This document shows, piece after piece, positions 13,106 through 24,673 of a stretch of DNA of 64,000 nucleotides (the first letter of the stretch is position 1; each line of letters opens with the position of its first letter). Location of the stretch: positions 29,586,879-29,650,878 of the forward strand of contig NC_084596.1 of assembly GCF_033807715.1 (NCBI RefSeq). Reading direction: 5' to 3'. The position numbers and the translations under genes are program-made. This stretch comes from Cololabis saira (lineage: Eukaryota > Chordata > Actinopteri > Beloniformes > Belonidae). Under the pieces are notes generated by a model that was not told where the DNA came from, made no database searches, and saw only the letters and a list, made by a program, of their open reading frames with translations.

Positions 13106-13905
13106 GAACCTGTCAGGGGCTTATAGGTCACACTTTCTGGCTTTACAAAATGCCTTTTATTGTCATTTTATGTTTTTTGTTGTCAAAGTTATAATCAATC
13201 TTATATTGCATATTTTTTTTAAATGGCAAGTAGCAGTAATTGCACAGAAGAATATAAGGTACTTAATATTCCACATGTTTATACCCACTATACATTTTAA
13301 TACAGTAATGGAGAAATGTAGCCTTAATGCTCTGAGTTTTAAGGTTTAATGGAGCCAAATATCCAATGCCATTTATAAACAAAGGAAGGGCATTCCCCAC
13401 TGTAGTCGGTGCTGCTTACAGTAAATGAATGATCATGTTTTGAGGACTGTGCACGGGCCCAACAGCAGTCTCTGGCCAGTTGACCTAAAGCTTTGAGGAG
13501 AAGGATACAGCCTTAACAGGACTGATGTTGGCAGCTTGTCTGTTCACAGCTTAAAAAGACACCAAGCATGACTTTGAAAGTAATGTTTTTCATTCTGACT
13601 TTTCTTTCATACCCACACCACATTTGTTTCATTTGCAGGTCCTCATCTGGTTATGAAAAAAAAAAAAAAAAAAAACAAGACAAAAGCATAAAACCCCCCC
13701 AAAAAACTAAAATGAGATTTCTAGCAAGCAGTTCACATTATGAAAGGGTCTATTTGAAAATTTGATTCTGTTGCGTAAAATGGCATTGCAGTAAGATTTT
13801 CCTTAGTTTTAAAACACTGTTTGAAATAGCTAATTATAATGCTGAGAGCATTGTAAACTTTGATCGGATAACTGCCTCATGCTGGATGCCCTCATTTGTG
13901 TAAAA
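13106..13905. other. No recognised feature
   Basis: AT-rich sequence with an A run at about 13656-13675. A frame at 13568-13765 runs through this low-complexity tract and is not credible as a gene. Confidence 0.5.
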
Positions 13906-13914
13906 TCAACTTGT

Positions 13915-14030
13915 TGACGCACTGCCCGGACGTGCTGCCTTCCCAAGATCCCTTGCGCAGGCGATAAACACGCCTCTGATGGGTCCAATACAAGCTATTT
14001 GTCATGTGCAATGGACACCCGCAGTAAGTC
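13915..14030 (+). promoter_or_regulatory. Possible promoter with first exon and splice donor
   Basis: This short stretch keeps many CpGs in an otherwise CpG-poor region. TTCCCAAGATCCCTTGCGC (13940-13958) resembles the ZNF143/Staf promoter motif, and the overlapping TTGCGCAGGCG resembles the NRF1 site. Both are usually found at TATA-less vertebrate promoters. About 50 bases downstream is GCAATGGAC, a reasonable ATG context (ATG at 14011), then CGCA followed by the splice donor GTAAGT (donor GT at 14024). Each piece is seen; the reading as a promoter is inference. No partner exon was identified. Confidence 0.3.
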
Positions 14031-14059
14031 TTTGACATATACAAAGTGATTTGCAGACA

Positions 14060-15780
14060 TTTGCAACGTAAGTTTGTTGATTGTTTAAAATCGCCTTTGA
14101 TGTAATAAGTATATATGTAGGGAGGAATATCAGCTACTGGGTGCCAGTTTTATCATTATATAGAAATTAATTTAATACAGTGTCACATGCCATTGTTTTA
14201 CCATAACAATATGGTGTCTAGCCTTTGCTCCTGTTGGCGGTTATTAGGCAGCTGTGTTAGTTTTACCGTAAGATGCTCTGTTATTAAGAACCTTGTTTTG
14301 CCTTTTGTTTGTTACAGTTTCACTGATAATTTTTTAATCTGTCACACATGGAAATTACCCATCAGAGGAGAAAGGAGGCATGAAAAAAACTAGTTTGGCT
14401 GTCTGTTTATCTGCATTAACATACTAGAAGTACAAAGCACATAGTGGGAACAGTACAAAGTGCATGCTTATAATTTATAAATTATAAATCCCAGTTAGAA
14501 CTACATAACTTCAGATCTACTACTAATATCTAACTCTAGTGGCAATTAATTATAGGTAATGTTAGCAGTCGCTAGCTAACGTAAGGCTAACACCGTGTTG
14601 CTACATTACAAGTTCAATTAAATAGCTCAAGAGACATTAGAAGAGTTAAAAGCAGTGTTGCTTTGATTAACTTTGGAACAAAAGTGGACATTAAATATTT
14701 AGCTTAATCCAAAGCAGATTTTTAGATATGTTTTGTTTGAGTTTAGGAAATGGAATAAAATAAAATTGTTGGTCATTTTCTTGGAATACCTGGAATTCTT
14801 ATTCAAGTACCAACTGGTCAATTGCTGGTACTGTAGGTGGGAAGCCCATGTTTCATTTGCAGTGTTGCCAGCAACAATGTTACATCTTTTCTGTACTTGC
14901 ACTATTTCTGCTGAAAGTTGTTGTTTTCCCAATATCAAAGAAAGGTTGAACTAAGGCTTATAAATGCTAATTGTCCCAGGTCTAAAAATTCACAAAAACA
15001 AAACAAAAAATCTTGCTTTTCCGGCTGTTTAATTGATAGTCCAGCTGTGGTGCCCTCAGCTGTGCTGACCCATAAGTAATGTTGCATGGTGAAAGAAATG
15101 TCACACCACCCATTTTATGCAGTATCTGTAGCGTATAAACAAATGATATATATATACAAATGATTAAGAATTATCTTGTGTGCACGAACTTGGTAGAATA
15201 ACTTATTTGAACCATCTGTTATTTTCACAGGTCAATAGAGCTCAGTTGTAAACAAGGTAGCGGGCAGAAACTGAACAAGACTGCATATTATTGCCCAAGA
15301 GTGAATGAAAGTGATTGTTTCTTAGCCAGAAAATTACTTTGGTGAATCAGTATCCATGAGCGTATCAGAGCAAATGGCTAAAGTAGTTAGGGGTTATATG
15401 ATTAGACTTACTGTATGCTAAGTATGCAATAAAAGCCTCCCATTCACTTCAAATGGGGTGACTTCCAGCCTTGCTGAACTGATTTATGGGATAAGTGTGT
15501 TGCGGATGGAGCATTGCTTCCATCAAAAGTTTGCACATTTTGAACGTTTGAGGCTTCAATGCAAGTGTCAGCCAATCAAATTTGGGTAAGACAGCTAATG
15601 CTAGCCAGTGAAATTGCACGGGGATGGTTTCAAAGCATGCGGCTTATTTGGGCAGCTAGCACAAAGAAATTTGCTTGGCTGTTTATGGTATTACGAAGGC
15701 TTGTCAGAGGCACCACCCATTGAGCATTAATGCAGCACTGATGTGTAAGTGTATAATTACAATGTCACAAACACACACCT
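14060..15780. other. No recognised gene
   Basis: AT-rich sequence. GCTAGC/GTTAGC clusters near 14560-14600 and 15595-15660 hint at old DNA-transposon material, but I could not find ends. A short palindrome ATAATTTATAAATTAT lies at about 14470. Confidence 0.45.
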
Positions 15781-15793
15781 TCTAGTGCCCTAT

Positions 15794-16343
15794 CAGTGGT
15801 TCCCAACCTTTTTTCCTTGGAGCCCCCCCCTACTTGTGTCTAAGACCAGCCAGGCCCCCCGACCCGTACGTACTAGCACCAAAATAGTCTTTAATTGAAA
15901 AAATGAACATTAATTATGTTTTTTTGATACATTTCTCTTTGGTTTACTGTATACATATGACTTTGTTTTTCTCCAATGTCACCAAAATACGCACAAAAGG
16001 ATATAAAAGGACATAAAAATATTTCTGAAAAATGTCTCTTTTAATATGAGACCAACATTTTTTAACATTTTTCCTTTAACAACCTGTCGGAGTAGATTAA
16101 ATGTTGAGTAATGATATGATAATAAGGAATGAAATAATTTCCTGTGTTTGTCACCAGTGTATAAAAAACACAAAAAATATTCAAGACATTCATAAATTAT
16201 TCCTAACAATGTCTTATGAATGATTCATTCGCAAATATAATTTTTACAACTGCATAATTTCAAAGCAGACAAAGTTTCGCGTCCCCCCAGAGATCTCTGG
16301 CCCCCCCCCAGGGGGGGCCTGGACCCCAGGTTGGGAGACACTG
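15794..16343. mobile_element. Non-autonomous hAT element
   Basis: A 550-bp element starting CAGTGGTTCCCAACCTTTT and ending AGGTTGGGAGACACTG; the ends are inverted copies with a few mismatches, as in a hAT family common in vertebrates. C-rich blocks lie just inside both ends (15823-15860 and 16283-16320), and the interior is AT-rich with no transposase. The flanks, TGCCCTAT on the left and CCCTAGAT on the right, look like an eroded 8-bp target duplication. Confidence 0.85.
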
Positions 16344-17780
16344 CCCTAGATCATCATGATTAACACAAAATGAAATAGTTAGCCCATATGCAACAAAATG
16401 AAAAGTCTTGTTTGTGCAGCTGCGTCAGAATCAGTAGTCTATACAGTGAATGTACCAATATAACATATATCTGACCGTACTAATAACCACCAGTGAACAT
16501 GAGTCTTGAGTGATAATCAGTGGCCTAAACTGTAACAATCATGCTCCACAAGTCTGTTTTTCACTTCAGTGGGTCAGATATGCGATCAAAGCTCAGATCA
16601 AAAACTGAAAAATTGGGTGAATAAACCGATTGTAGTAATTCAGTCCACTGAAAAGACAATGGGCACGAGTGCCCTGCAGGAAACGAGTAAATGCTGAGAA
16701 ATCTTTCAGTTGTAAGCAAAGTAAGCCTATCAAACCACAGTTAATAAGAATAGCATTAAATAACAGAGAGATGCTGAATTGTAAAATCCTCCTTTTACCT
16801 CGGCACCTCCTCCAGCCCCATTCAGCCCTGTTTGGCTGCTCAGAAAAGCAAGACCAGAAATCTGTGGCCAGGGTGGCCTGGATTGGCATCCTCTGCCAGC
16901 ATAGTCATGAACAACCTAAACATAGAAAAGCACATCGCAAGCACATTTCAGCCGTTGTAGTAAAGTTTTTAAACATATTCCTTTATTGCCTGTAGCTTTC
17001 TCATGCCTCACACTGGCTGACCTTCACTGACATCAGATGGGATTAAGCCCTATTGAGTGTAGAGCTAAAACATTAGTCTGGACATGAGGTTTCACTCTGT
17101 AAGTCATCATCAGCCTTCCTATGACTGCGTCCCAGTGATAATGGCGCTGAGTCAGGGTCTGAGCTCCGAGCATGGGAAAATGTAAAGGGAGGAATGTGTG
17201 GGGGAAATTCTGTCTGCCTTGATGACACTCCAGAGTCTGCTCTGTGTCCTCTACGAAAAGACCTTGATCTATTCTGTGACTCAAGCTTCATGTGTTTAGA
17301 TTTACTCAATGATGTCGCATTGTTGCCAACAATCTCCATTTTCTGTATTTATATTTTAGGTTAAATGCTTCTGTCTACTCCTGCTCGCGAGAGCCGACTA
17401 CTTGTAACCAGAAGTAAGTCTGTGAAATCTCTCTGCAAATTCAGTTCATTCGGGGCATGTTGAAAGGTCTTGTTTCTTGTTTTATGATCATGTATTATTT
17501 TATCTACTTGGAGCTGGAAGATTTGATTTAAAGCAGGCTGACCTGGTTTCGTACTCATGTCTCCATTTTCAGCAGCGGATGAATTTCCCTGCAAAAGTCA
17601 TTAGTTATTCTCATGTCGACGTCATTCTCTTCTGCTCATTTAACATCTTGCTACTGAGCCAGTTGAGCTCTTTAGCCCTTCGGATGAGGCTATGCAGGCA
17701 TTTTGCTGCATCTTTTGTACACGTTAACAATTTGTCTCTCGCTGCTCATCACTTTCAGTTTGGAATTCTCACTTCCAAAT
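16344..17780. other. No recognised gene
   Basis: Mixed composition. Overlapping short frames at 16593-16995 and 17033-17594 occur on both strands without family matches. Confidence 0.45.
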
Positions 17781-17853
17781 ATCCTCTCCCTCCTCTGCAA
17801 CATCAAGCCACCTCTTCTCAACACTCTTCTCAACAGCCTCCACCTCCCCCCAG

Positions 17854-17940
17854 GGCCTCATGGGTGCTCAGCAGTACAAATTTCCGTTTATACCAGTGGC
17901 CGGGGCTGACGACACCGCAGCGCTCTACCCCACAGATTGA
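17854..17940 (+). other. Exon-like segment: strong acceptor followed by short frame to TGA
   Basis: A long pyrimidine-rich tract (17785-17850) ends in CCCCAG (17848-17853). The next base opens a frame of 28 codons, with the internal text MGAQQYKFPFIPVAGADD, ending in TGA at 17938. The base pattern resembles coding sequence (several CpGs, mostly pyrimidine or G third positions), but I cannot name a protein that ends this way. A second frame (17477-18058) is also open here, so chance is a real alternative. If real, it would be a terminal coding exon. Confidence 0.2.
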
Positions 17941-18090
17941 CGAGCCCTCTGATGCCGATTTACTGTACATGGCAGCCACTCTGGAGCCGCTGCACATCTG
18001 GAGTGGAGTACGCTTACTGAAAACAGGGGCCAACCTTGGCCCAAACAAGTGTAGCTGAGCAACACCAATGAAAGGGAGCCCCCCCCCTTC

Positions 18091-18108
18091 CACACACACA
18101 CACACACA
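18091..18108. repeat. Short CA microsatellite
   Basis: Nine CA dinucleotides following a C-rich run. Confidence 0.9.
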
Positions 18109-18295
18109 AACCCTTTCTCCCCCCTCTCCAAAGTGGAGATCTCTCAAGCTATTACAAGGACCTTGGAAAGACTGGATTCTGTAAACATAAACTAGAGAGA
18201 ACCATTAAGAGACATGCTGGAGCTAATGATGTGATTGTGGCGGGAATGTCTTCACCAGAGCTGCTGAGATCTCGTCTTTTCAAAGTGTGGCCGCA

Positions 18296-18368
18296 CATGT
18301 GTGTGTGTGTGTGTGTATGTGTGTGTGTGGGTGGGTGTGTGTGTTTGTGTGTCTGTGTGTGTGTGTGC
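18296..18368. repeat. Imperfect TG microsatellite
   Basis: TG dinucleotides interrupted by TATG, GGGTGG and TTTG. Frames reading Cys-Val or His-Thr repeats on the two strands come from this tract. Confidence 0.95.
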
Positions 18369-19398
18369 AAGCGAACAGCATATACAGAATATTACAGAGG
18401 ATTCTTAATACAAGCAACGTTTGGTTTTCAGCTTCAAAAACTGACAAATTGAACCTGAAATATATTAATTTTACATAGATTATCCATGACAGGTTTATTT
18501 TCTTTACACTTCCTGGAGACTTTTTTATTTGGCATATGGACGTGACAGCACATACAGTAATAATAATAACTGAAGGTTCAAATACAGATACTTTGATGCC
18601 TTGCAGATTGAAATGGCAGATTTCACAAACTATGATAGCATCCAATAACAACACAGGAAGGCTGTCAGCTTCCTGGAGGACCGTTAACTTTCGTAATCTC
18701 CTATTTTGCAACTCACAGCTGACATTGTTCCCCATAAAGAAGTAAAGTTTCATAAAGCTGGGACTGAGCCAGGTTAGGGAAGAGGACACTTTAAAAACTC
18801 AGAAATCACTGAAATCGACTTATTTTCAATTATACAGTGTGCTTCTATTGAAAGTGATTCAATCTTCAAATTTAGAGACCAAAACTGATGGATTATTATC
18901 TTATTTTCATGGCTAAAATCTTAAACCAGCCTTCACCGTGTTTAGCTCTTAGACTGTGCTTGACAGCCTGCCCTTATAACTCTCTGATCTGCTTCTTACT
19001 GAGCTCAAACCACAGAGACGGCGTCTCCTGCTCACCATATTGAAAGTGTGTTGCCATGTGTTTGAGAGTGTCAGTGCGTCTGTGTGCGTGTGCACGGGGT
19101 AAAAAGTGTCAAGGAATTCATTGTCTGTTCTCCACCTGTTATTATTCTGGTCCCAATCAACCTGCTAGCCAGTCTGGAGCCAGTGGCCATCTGGAAACAC
19201 TGCTCTGTTTATAAACTTGGCAAGGATCAGCACTCTGGGGCTCTGACCTCCCACACAAATCTGGAAACAATTAGAGCAAGACAGCCTGGCTGATTACTGC
19301 GAAAAGGCCCAGCGTGGATCCCACTGATGGCTGTGGGGACGCCAGACCCTTGTTAGGGAAAATGCAAACTCAGTACTACACTGAAACCCTCGCACCAC
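18369..19398. other. No recognised feature
   Basis: AT-rich sequence with short frames on both strands and no family match. Confidence 0.5.
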
Positions 19399-19425
19399 CA
19401 CACACACACACACACACACACACAG
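19399..19425. repeat. CA microsatellite
   Basis: About 13 CA dinucleotides. Confidence 0.95.
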
Positions 19426-21374
19426 ATAGGCAGATTTCCGTTTACACGTAAAGTATATTATGTAGCTCTCTCATCTGCAGTCTCTATTTTTGTATTTCTG
19501 ACTTCTTTCCCCCTCACAGACACAAGGACACACAAAACCACCCACGTTCATAAACAAACGCTATTTATTGATCTTTTTGTATTGTTCATGGAAGGATTTG
19601 TACCTCATTTTTATTTAAGGAAACAGACTGCTGTAACCTCTGTACACACGTTGGCTCATGCTCATGAAAACTGCCAATTAAAAAAAAAATCGGAACTTTG
19701 AAAACTAAAAGGACAAAAGCGTTTATAGCTTTTCTATGATATTGTCTTTTCAGAAAACAGTTAATATGACAGTATGACTAACAAATTGAATCAAATTGAA
19801 GACACACTAACCATGACTGTGTTGGTTTTTTTTTTTTTTTTTAATAAAATGATTTACTTTGCAAAGCAGCAGGGAGTGGAGCAGGGGTCACTTTAGTTCA
19901 TGGTGTTATTGACTACTTGGATCCTTTCAGCTCAAGACATGGATAGGCAATGTTGCAACTCTTTACCTAAAAATAAATGTTAAGACGTTAACCAAACATT
20001 TGATCATAGCCTAATTAAACTGATAAAAGACATTTGCATTCATTTGCTCTGTCTTTTATGAACACTTAAGCACATAAAGCATAAAATGCCAAAACCAGTC
20101 CTCCTAAAAAGTAATTCCTCATTGTGGCGGTGAAAGTTTCTAACTTTTCTGTGATGCATAGCCAGTATTGGCAAAATGCTGCAAACTATTATACAGGAGT
20201 GTGGGTTTTTTGTGTTAGAAAGGTCTTGTTCATTCCTCATTCTGTATTCGGATTAACACAAGAACCCCCAAAGCTGGGTCATGATGGAACCTGATTATAT
20301 ATATGCAGCTTGCATTAATCACTGGCAAATATCAAAACCATACATCAAGCAGTGAAAAGTTACATGATTCACATTTTGTTGGTGGAACCAGTCCAACAGT
20401 TATTTATCATAGTTGTTATTAATCAAATACGTTTTGCTATTTGGAAAACACTCTCAATTGAAAAAAGCTGCATGTTAAATCCTGTCTGAGGTATTGCTCC
20501 CTCTCTTCCTTTGCAGCGCCAATAATTAGTAAGATAATGAATCAAGATGATAATAATGATGGGGAATAATCGCTCTGCCCATTTCTCTTTCTTATTTCCA
20601 TCCTCGTTCTCCCTCTTTTTCATTTTCTCTCACACATTAGGTCTTTTACAGGGATTTATGGTACTCTGTTGTGCAGAGCATGTGAATAAAGCAGGAGGGG
20701 CTGCTTTTAATAAGCAAAGACTATAGGAAATGGGCCCAAAGCCCAATAGAACATTTCCAGCTGGAAGTCCAGCCTTGTGCTTTGCAGGAGTGCAGCTCCG
20801 ACATAGTTTAACAAGGAAGGAGATGGAGATTGAGTGCAGATACCACATTACATGCTACTTTCCCATTTCTGTTTCATTACCTGTGCTGTTGGCTGAGCTG
20901 CTTCTGTACTCCCAGCAGAAGAGGAAATAATCAGGTGGGGAAATACTTGTACAAGCAGGCTTTATTTCATGAGTCATAAGCTAAAAAAAGACAAAAGAAA
21001 CTGCAGAAAAAGTGCTATAAATGACTATAGATCCATGCTTAACATGCTTTATATTTGTACAATTGTCTTTTTAAATTAAGGGCTATATATTGCTGAAAAT
21101 TGAAATTAAATCTGAGAGAGCATGACATGATTGAAGCAGAAGAAGAGGATGGGGAAAATATATAAAATTTGTAATTTTTTTTGTCCATTTCTTAGACTTC
21201 TTTTCTATAAACTAAAAACTAGTTAATAGAACTAGTGTTATTTCTCCTTGCTATAGCTGGAAACAACTCATACTCATTTGAAATGTGATTTAAAAAAAAT
21301 GAATTAAAAAAAGCAGCTATATACTGCTTTACTGGGAGTCAAGCAGATTTACAAATGCAGAAACACTCAAACGG
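19426..21374. other. No recognised feature
   Basis: AT-rich sequence with several homopolymer runs (T run at about 19828-19842). Nothing else assigned. Confidence 0.5.
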
Positions 21375-21612
21375 GAAGCATCTCTTGTGACTGTGCTCTC
21401 CTGGACCAACATGTTGTTTCTGGGCTCTGCCGGAGACACTCACCCAGCTTGGAGGACACAGCTCCAAGTGCTCCAACTATTATGGGCACCACTGTTGCCT
21501 TTACCTATGTCCTCTTTCAACCCAGTGTTTCTTCTTTTTGATATTGCTGTCGCTTGGGATTGAATCACCACTGCTCTTTTCTAGAGTTTATCGACAACCA
21601 CTATGTCAGATT
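21375..21612 (-). pseudogene. L1-type LINE ORF2 C-terminal relic
   Basis: Minus-strand translation in shifting frames gives, in order, DIVVVDK (about 21585-21605), IPSDSNIKKKKH (about 21527-21562), and VKATVVPIIVGALGAVSSKL (about 21447-21506), followed by GECLRQSPETT. These match the C-terminal region of a fish L1-type retrotransposon ORF2 downstream of the reverse transcriptase (recalled family pattern: DIVVVDK, VAIPSDSNIRKKEHEK, VKATVVPVVIGALGAV). A stop follows DIVVVDKL, and at least two frame changes separate the blocks. Only the end of ORF2 is present, as expected for a 5'-truncated insertion. Its upstream edge touches a hAT element. Confidence 0.8.
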
Positions 21613-22428
21613 CATTAATCAAGATCTGTAATTAATTAACCGCTTTCTTAATCTCACCTAAAAATTGCTGAGAAAATCCCTCAACTTGAGGTGATTTCCT
21701 TTAAATTCATTACATTATTGTGGCAGATCAAAAGCCTGATATATAACAACAAAAAGTGGGTTTATAAAGTTATTTATTTATTTTTTCTAACAGACTTGAA
21801 GTGATGCAGTCCTATCCATTTACGTCCACTTACAAGAACATTTACCAGGCTCTCGGTCTCAGACGTGCGCATGAGTTTAGTTTGGGGAAGAGCGTTGCTG
21901 TGGCAACGAAGTTGCTGCTAACGTTAGCTGTGGCTGCGCTCTGGACCGGGTGCTTTGCGTTTATGTAGCTAAACCTGAGCTGCTTCGGTGGTAAGCAAAG
22001 TCCTTTACACAAAGAACACTTTACCTTTATCAAAGGGGCCGTCGGGCCGTTTAGAAATGTAAATTCCCCATTCACTGGACCGACAACTTTCACATGTTCA
22101 TCCATTTTCACTTCTCTCCGCTACTCCCCCCTCATGTCTGTCCAGCTCAGATCCATGGTCCAGCTACAACGGGAGTCTACCAGCGTAGCTAACCACGCCC
22201 AGACACAGTAACAGCCAATCAGCGTCCACTTCAAGGTGGGACTGACCCTGTTTTCCACCCATAACAACTCAAGCACAAACACAGATTTCATAATAAAGGC
22301 AACTCGCAAATAGAAAAAGTAAGTTTAAAAGTTAGAGATTAAAAAATAGATTGAGCGATTAAAAAAGAACGCGTTAAATATGCCTGTAATTAATTAATTG
22401 CAATTAAGTGGCTAATTTGACACCCCTA
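21606..22428. mobile_element. hAT-like element, right end intact, left end uncertain
   Basis: The right end reads ...GGCTAATTTGACACCCCTA (to 22428), whose inverse TAGGGGTGTCA is a hAT-type terminus. Inside it are ATTAATTAATTGCAATTAA and AACGCGTTAAATA blocks, and the diverged left side (21606-21660) carries ATTCATTAATC and TGTAATTAATTAACCGC in the opposite sense. The middle (21840-22260) is GC-richer, with many CpGs and a GCTAACGTTAGC stretch. No transposase was recognised. The left boundary falls inside the L1 relic and no target duplication was found. A related element lies at 57188. Confidence 0.65.
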
Positions 22429-22441
22429 ATATATATATACA

Positions 22442-22491
<50 letters not shown>
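22429..22491. repeat. TA microsatellite at the end of a hAT element
   Basis: About 60 bases of AT dinucleotide with one CAG interruption near 22440, starting directly at the element end. Confidence 0.95.
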
Positions 22492-22493
<2 letters not shown>

Positions 22494-24454
22494 CTCAGTC
22501 ATGTACTGTCTCATAATGAGTAAACACTAATGTTTTTGCGCTAGACCTATACTGTGATATGAAATAGAAATTTTAAGCTTTTTAGAATACTAAATCTGTG
22601 CTTTGACATTCAACCGTTTACATAAACAACTGTCAAATACAGCAGAAACAACACTACAAATACATGTGGCTGATTTCAGCTTAAAGCTCAAAGAAAAAAG
22701 CTCACATTTCACAGGCAGTTTTTTAAAAAGTGTCAAGTGACTTATGAATCACTGTCACTTACAGAATGTGACAAGGATTCAGACGTAATAGCAGAGTGAA
22801 TCATTGCCCTTCTGCAATATTTATTGCCTAAAACCTTTCAAACGCAGTAGATTCATCATGTGGAATATGTCTACAGTTGGCTGTTTGATTAGCTATCACT
22901 TATCCTAACTTGGCCTCACATGCCATTTAAAATTAGATGGCATACCACTGCTGGGGAAATGAAAACTTCCGTAAGAGAAGCAGTCACACCGGGTCACATG
23001 TACTGTACAATAAACAGCTCATAATGTCTACTCACTGACCCTTCTTCTTTTTGGACAGGACAAATGTGGAACAGAAAAAGAGTGAAAACAGGATCCTGAT
23101 CTGGCAGCGTTTGGTGCCTGGAGCTGGTGTATTTTTGACGTAGCAGAGGAAGAGCAAGGGCAGTGTCCTTCCTGGTTCTCCGCACCTTCCTGTGCAAACG
23201 GGAATCTGATTCAGAGCCACTTGCTGCATTCACTCCCAATGCCATTGTTTCACTGGCCATTGATCTTTGCTTCCACTGACAGGCAGCCCCTCCTGACCAG
23301 TGCTGCATGTGAAGTATGTGAGTAACCATCGATAAAGCTGCTTAAAAAGCTAATCATTATTACAAACATCACTTTTATGTTAAATTTACTTTCAAGGAAT
23401 AAAATATGTCTGCCACTATTTGACAGACATGGCACTTTTCTTGCTATTTTCAATTAAAGTGGCTGATTAGACATTCAGTCAGGTGGAGTTTGGGTGGGTA
23501 CGTGCTGGGAAAGGCATGGCAGGGTACATTCTCCACCTCAAACGGGAACTCTGCGCTTCCCGTTCAATCATATGGCCTTGGAGACTGCCACGCTGACGAG
23601 ATCACCTGTCAGCCTAAAAATACTTTCTTTAATGCCAGAAATGAAACAAAATCTCCATTAATTCTGAACTCAATAGTCATTTATGTTAAAAGCATCTGTG
23701 TGGGGGTGTTCCCTGACATGACTGCAGTGTGAGAGAGCAAGCATGTGGGGTGTAGTTCAGTGTTTCGTCTTGAATTTCATATAAAGAGAAAAATCCTTAA
23801 AGTGGGGGATTAACAACCAATTGTGTTAAAAATATTCTCCAAAATTCTGGATGAGTGAAAAAAGGGCAGAAGGGGAAAAAGAGAGTGGAGTCCAATGGGC
23901 AGATGGCTTTCAACTGAAGCTGGATATACTGTACTGTAAAACAATACATACACTGGAACAACTAGTTTCCAAGAAAGTAGAAAAGCCTCATTTAAATAAA
24001 AAGTCTTACTTTTTGTCTAGTTGTAAAGACTATTTTGCCAGTTTTAACAATTCTAGTCGAGGAAATGTTTTGTATCTCATTAGCAGATATTTTATTTTAT
24101 TTGACTAGATTTTTGAATATAGGGTTTATTTCTAGAGGGGCTGTTTTTGCAGTGTAGATAATCTAATTAAGTGGTTCAGGAAACCCAGAAATACATATTT
24201 GTTGTAGCTGACTACAGATGAGATGTGGATTTTTTTTTCAAATCACATTGAATATACCATGCACATGCAAAAAACTGGGAGGTAACTTCACCGATTTGAA
24301 TAATCTTCATCTGTTAAAGGTGTTGTGTACATGCTTAAGATTACAGGCTACATCAGTTGTTGCTGGCATAAAACGGCTCTCTGCTTTGTGAGTTATTTAG
24401 GTGACAGATATTCTCATAAGAGGTTTCAACTGCAGATCACTTTGTTCCATTGAT
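22492..24454. other. No recognised gene
   Basis: AT-rich sequence. A good splice-acceptor-like tract (CTTCTTCTTTTTGGACAG) ends near 23059, but no frame after it resembles a known protein. Confidence 0.45.
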
Positions 24455-24666
24455 TTGGCATTCCTCGTTATGTTGGATGCTCTTCCTGGCACATCCTCCC
24501 ATTTATCCAGGCTTGGGACCAGCAGTATGACAGCACTGGATCCTTAAACGGCAAGAGCAGTGAGGCAATTTGACACGTGACAGGGCTGGGGGCTCGATCC
24601 GGGGACCTTCCAGTCAGAGTACAGCCAAGTCTGCCAACGACACCACAGTCACCTGAAAGACCCAAT
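24455..24666 (-). repeat. tRNA-derived SINE-like element
   Basis: Plus-strand text TTGGATGCTCTTCCTGGC, CCATTTATCCAGGCTTGGGA and GGGCTCGATCCGGGGACCTT follows the order of a fish SINE read from its minus strand; GGATCGAGCCC on the minus strand is a diverged tRNA B box. CATTGAT occurs at 24448-24454 and 24667-24673 and may be a short target duplication. Confidence 0.6.
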
Positions 24667-24673
24667 CATTGAT

